From: an uncultured Solirubrobacterales bacterium
Lineage (GTDB): Bacteria > Actinomycetota > Thermoleophilia > Solirubrobacterales > Solirubrobacteraceae
Assembly (NCBI GenBank): GCA_903953065.1
Contig: CAJBIG010000066.1
Location: 1-8,207, forward strand
Length of the DNA: 8,207 nucleotides
Direction: 5' to 3'
Part shown: piece after piece, positions 5,835 to 8,207 of the stretch
Layout of the letters: each line of letters starts with the position of its first letter
Numbering within the stretch: position 1 is the stretch's first letter
The notes under the pieces: model-generated
Databases searched by the model: none
What the model was told of the DNA's origin: nothing
What the model saw: the letters and a program-made list of their open reading frames with translations, nothing else
Made by a program: the position numbers and the translations under genes

Positions 5835-6740
5835 ATGGCTAAGACCGAACGCAATCTCGTAGGTCAAATCGTCGCGATCACCGGTGGTGCCCGCGGGATC
5901 GGCAAGAGCACCGCACAGACGCTCTCACGCGCCGGAATGAAGGTCGCGATCGGAGACCTCGATGGCCCGCTCGCTGCCCAGACAGCCGAGGAGATCGGCG
6001 CCGGCACGATCGGCCTTCAGCTCGACGTCACCGACTTTGACTCCTTCTCGGCCTTCGTTGCCGCCGTCGAGGAGCAGATGGGCCCGATCGACGTGATCAT
6101 CAACAACGCCGGCATCATGCAGCTCGGCCCGTACCTCGATGAGGACATGGCTACGACGAAGCGGATGATCGACATCAACATTTACGGCGTTGATTACGGC
6201 TGCCGGCTAACAATTCCGTCGATGGTCGCTCGCGGTCACGGCCACGTGATCAACATCGCCTCGGCTGCCGGCAAGGCCGGTTACGCCCACGGCGCCACCT
6301 ACTGCGGCACGAAGCATTACGTCGTCGGAATGAGCGAAGCGATCCGTTCCGAGCTGCGCGGAACTGGCGTTGAGGTCTCCTGCGTGATGCCGGTCGCAGT
6401 TCAGACCGAGCTCGGCGGCGGCCTTTCTGAGACGCGCGCCGTCAAGCAGGCGATGCCTCAGGACGTTGCCGATGAGATTCTCTCGGCGCTCAAGCAGCCC
6501 CGTTTTGATGTCTTCGTACCGCGCTCGGTTGGCCCGCTCAACCAAGTGATGTCGGTGATGGGCCGCGGCCCTCGCGAGGCTCTTGGCCGCGCGCTGAAGG
6601 CCGACAAGGTGCTTTCAACGGCCGACCACAGCGCCCGCAAGGACTATGAGCTGCGCGCCGCGCGCTCGGCTCCGGCGATCGGCAGCGGCGACGATGTGAA
6701 GAAGAAGGCCAAGTCGGGCAAGTCCGACAAGTCCGACTGA
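5835..6740 (+). CDS. Classical short-chain dehydrogenase/reductase (SDR) with lysine-rich C-terminal tail
   Basis: A 301-residue cytosolic NAD(P)-dependent oxidoreductase; the substrate is not evident. The Rossmann cofactor motif TGGARGIG covers residues 16-23. Asp41 at the end of the second strand (GDLD) suggests NAD(H) preference. NNAG is at 90-93, and the complete catalytic tetrad is N115, S143, Y156 and K160 (YCGTK). The enzyme core ends near residue 250, where about 200-250 residues is usual. The extra part includes a region VMGRGPREALGRALKADKVL resembling C-termini of actinobacterial SDRs often annotated as SDR family oxidoreductases, then a charged tail with KKKAK and repeated KSG/KSD units. 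It has its own strong ribosome site and a 63-bp gap from the polysaccharide genes, so it is probably a separate transcription unit. Nothing ties it to the glycan pathway beyond proximity. Confidence 0.92.
   Translation: MAKTERNLVGQIVAITGGARGIGKSTAQTLSRAGMKVAIGDLDGPLAAQTAEEIGAGTIGLQLDVTDFDSFSAFVAAVEEQMGPIDVIINNAGIMQLGPYLDEDMATTKRMIDINIYGVDYGCRLTIPSMVARGHGHVINIASAAGKAGYAHGATYCGTKHYVVGMSEAIRSELRGTGVEVSCVMPVAVQTELGGGLSETRAVKQAMPQDVADEILSALKQPRFDVFVPRSVGPLNQVMSVMGRGPREALGRALKADKVLSTADHSARKDYELRAARSAPAIGSGDDVKKKAKSGKSDKSD
6711..6737 (+). repeat. 9-bp tandem repeat, three units, encoding KSG-KSD-KSD
   Basis: AAGTCGGGC is followed by two identical AAGTCCGAC copies, directly before the SDR stop and directly after three AAG codons and a GCC. 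It forms the hydrophilic end of the SDR protein and looks like a recent small in-frame duplication. Confidence 0.75.
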
Positions 6741-6799
6741 CCGAAGAGTTCACAGACTCGCAGCACCTCTATCGGCTCGCTAGTGGATACTCCACATCT
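6741..6799 (+). promoter_or_regulatory. Intergenic region before tkt: inverted repeat over a possible -10 element
   Basis: A 59-bp gap with no Shine-Dalgarno site near the tkt ATG. A perfect short inverted repeat, GTGGA-TAC-TCCAC (6783-6795), ends 4 bases before the ATG and contains GATACT (6786-6791), a plausible -10 hexamer ending 8 bases before the start codon. That geometry suits a leaderless tkt transcript with a small operator over the -10. If transcription starts further upstream, the same repeat could form a small hairpin next to the start codon. No -35 at proper spacing is seen, nor a T-rich terminator for the SDR gene. Confidence 0.35.
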
Positions 6800-8207
6800 A
6801 TGAGCGACGAACTAGACCAGCAATCAGTTGACGCGATCCGCGCCCTCTCAATGGACGCGATTCAAAAGGCCAACTCCGGGCACCCCGGATTGCCGCTCGG
6901 AATGGCGCCGGTTGCCTATGTGCTGTTCCAGAAGATCATGCGCTTCGATCCGACCGACCCGCATTGGCCCGATCGTGATCGCTTCGTGCTCAGCGGCGGC
7001 CACGGTTCGATGCTGCTCTATTCGATGCTTCACCTCAGCGGATACGGCGTTTCGATGGATGACATCAAACAGTTCCGCCAGTGGGGCTCAATCACTCCTG
7101 GCCACCCGGAGCTTGATCCTGAGCACCCAACGCCAGGCGTTGAGGTAACGACCGGGCCGCTCGGTCAGGGTTTCGCCAACGGAGTGGGCATGGCGATCGC
7201 GGAGAACTTCCTGCGCAACCGCTTTGGCGCTGAGGTTCAAGACCACCGCATCTTCGGCATCGTCACCGACGGCGACCTGATGGAAGGGATCTCCTCCGAG
7301 GCCGCTTCGCTTGCCGGCCACCTGAAGCTGGATCGGCTCGTCTACTGCTACGACGACAACGACATCTCGCTCGACGGCCCCACCTCGCTCAGCTATAAGG
7401 AAGACACGACGAAGCGCTTCGAGTCCTACGGCTGGCACGTCGAGCATGTTGAGAACGTCAACGATCTCGATGAGGTGGAGCGCGCGATCGACCGCGCGAT
7501 CCAGGAGAAGGACCGCCCCTCGCTGGTGCGGATCCGTTCGATCATTGGCTACCCGTCACCGAAGAAGCAGGGCACCAGCAGCGCCCACGGCTCGCCACTT
7601 GGCGAGGATGAGGTCCGCGCCACCAAAGAGGTAATGGGCTGGGATCCTGACAAGCACTTCTACGTGCCTGACGATGTAGGCGCGCACATGGACCAGAAGG
7701 CCCGCGGCGCCGCCGAGAAGGCCGAGTGGACCGCACGCTTTGAGGCTTGGAAGCTCGCCAACCCCGAGCGCGTCGAGGAATGGGATTGCGCCTGGGCCGG
7801 CAAGCCGATGCCGGGCTTTGACGAGACTCTCCCTCCTGTCTGGGGAGCCGAGAAGATGTCAACCCGCGTTGCCGGCGGCAAGGCGATGGAAGCATTCGCC
7901 AGCCACGTGCCGACGATGGTTGGCGGCGCCGCCGACCTGAGCGGATCAACGCGAACGATCTTCCCCGGCGGCGAGAGTGAGCACTACACCGAGACCGGTG
8001 TAGGCCGCAACGTTTACTTCGGCGTGCGCGAGCACGGCATGGGTGGCGCCGTCAACGGGATGGCAGCTCACGGCGGCATCGTCCGCCCATACGGAGCGAC
8101 CTTCTTCTCCTTCTCCGATTACATGCGTGGCTCAATCCGCCTTGCAGCGCTCTCGGAGATGAACGTCGCCTACGTCTTCACGCACGACTCGGTCGCGCTG
8201 GGCGAGG
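6800..8207 (+). CDS. tkt: Transketolase, 3' truncated by the window end
   Basis: Thiamine-diphosphate enzyme of the non-oxidative pentose phosphate pathway, moving two-carbon ketol units between sugar phosphates in the cytoplasm. The frame is open from the ATG at 6800 to the window end (469 codons; full length is usually about 660-700). Landmarks in order: NSGHPGLPLGMAP with H28; GGHGSMLLYSMLH with H68; ITPGHPE with H102; TTGPLGQGFANGVGMA; the cofactor/metal motif D157-G-D-L-M-E162-G followed by DDNDISLDG with N187; SSAHGSPLG; ADLSGSTRT opening the pyrimidine-binding domain; and GVREHGMGG with catalytic Glu411. The visible part stops within HDSVALGE, just before the substrate-binding segment. 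All active-site residues seen are standard, so it should be functional. The start gives MSDELDQQSVDAIRALSMDAI, the normal N-terminus. It stands 59 bp after the SDR gene. Confidence 0.96.
   Translation, partial: MSDELDQQSVDAIRALSMDAIQKANSGHPGLPLGMAPVAYVLFQKIMRFDPTDPHWPDRDRFVLSGGHGSMLLYSMLHLSGYGVSMDDIKQFRQWGSITPGHPELDPEHPTPGVEVTTGPLGQGFANGVGMAIAENFLRNRFGAEVQDHRIFGIVTDGDLMEGISSEAASLAGHLKLDRLVYCYDDNDISLDGPTSLSYKEDTTKRFESYGWHVEHVENVNDLDEVERAIDRAIQEKDRPSLVRIRSIIGYPSPKKQGTSSAHGSPLGEDEVRATKEVMGWDPDKHFYVPDDVGAHMDQKARGAAEKAEWTARFEAWKLANPERVEEWDCAWAGKPMPGFDETLPPVWGAEKMSTRVAGGKAMEAFASHVPTMVGGAADLSGSTRTIFPGGESEHYTETGVGRNVYFGVREHGMGGAVNGMAAHGGIVRPYGATFFSFSDYMRGSIRLAALSEMNVAYVFTHDSVALGE

Noticed and set aside
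5764..5862. Short open frame starting ATGAGTGAC at the end of the sugar transferase gene
   Set aside because: It would encode only about 32 residues, has no recognisable content and runs into the SDR gene out of frame.
6828..7148. 106-codon plus-strand frame in the tkt region, with other small frames from 6848 to 7949
   Set aside because: All are shadows; the frame beginning at 6800 reads through without a stop to the window end and encodes transketolase with all expected motifs.
1..8207. Search for CRISPR arrays, tRNA or rRNA genes, insertion sequences, phage genes or defence systems
   Set aside because: No spaced direct repeats, cloverleaf-like segments, transposase motifs or terminal inverted repeats were seen; nearly all bases belong to identifiable glycan or metabolic genes.

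Overview
The window is high-GC, tightly packed bacterial DNA. Stop/start overlaps, GTG start codons and few strong Shine-Dalgarno sites suggest an actinobacterium. The protein style fits a deep lineage such as Thermoleophilia/Solirubrobacterales, but that is an inference from general flavour, not a computed placement.

Positions 1-5771 are the end of a surface-polysaccharide (exopolysaccharide, capsule or O-antigen-like) locus. In order it holds: a Wzx-type flippase cut by the window start; a small multi-spanning membrane protein with a VTT/DedA-like look; a family 2 glycosyltransferase on the minus strand; a GT4-type glycosyltransferase; a membrane-anchored family 2 glycosyltransferase; and a minimal sugar-1-phosphate transferase that would start the repeat unit on undecaprenyl phosphate. 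The likely logic is as follows. The sugar-phosphate transferase loads the first sugar on the lipid carrier, the three glycosyltransferases extend it at the inner membrane face, and the flippase moves the lipid-linked unit outward. No polymerase (Wzy), chain-length regulator or export pore is in view, so these would lie upstream or elsewhere.

The packing is striking. Flippase and small membrane protein overlap by ATGA, the GT4 and membrane GT2 genes by GTGA, and the membrane GT2 and sugar-phosphate transferase genes by a single base (TGATG). The minus-strand glycosyltransferase gene meets its left neighbour tail to tail in a shared CTAG and faces its right neighbour head to head across only 20 bp.

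From 5772 onward the content turns to general metabolism. A classical short-chain dehydrogenase/reductase with a lysine-rich tail is followed by the first 469 codons of a transketolase (tkt) that runs off the window end. The two gaps here (63 and 59 bp) are the only non-coding stretches apart from the 20-bp divergent gap. No RNA genes, mobile elements, CRISPR arrays or convincing intrinsic terminators were seen. I see no clearly new biological system. The most testable idea is that the small VTT-like protein recycles the lipid carrier for the polysaccharide pathway.
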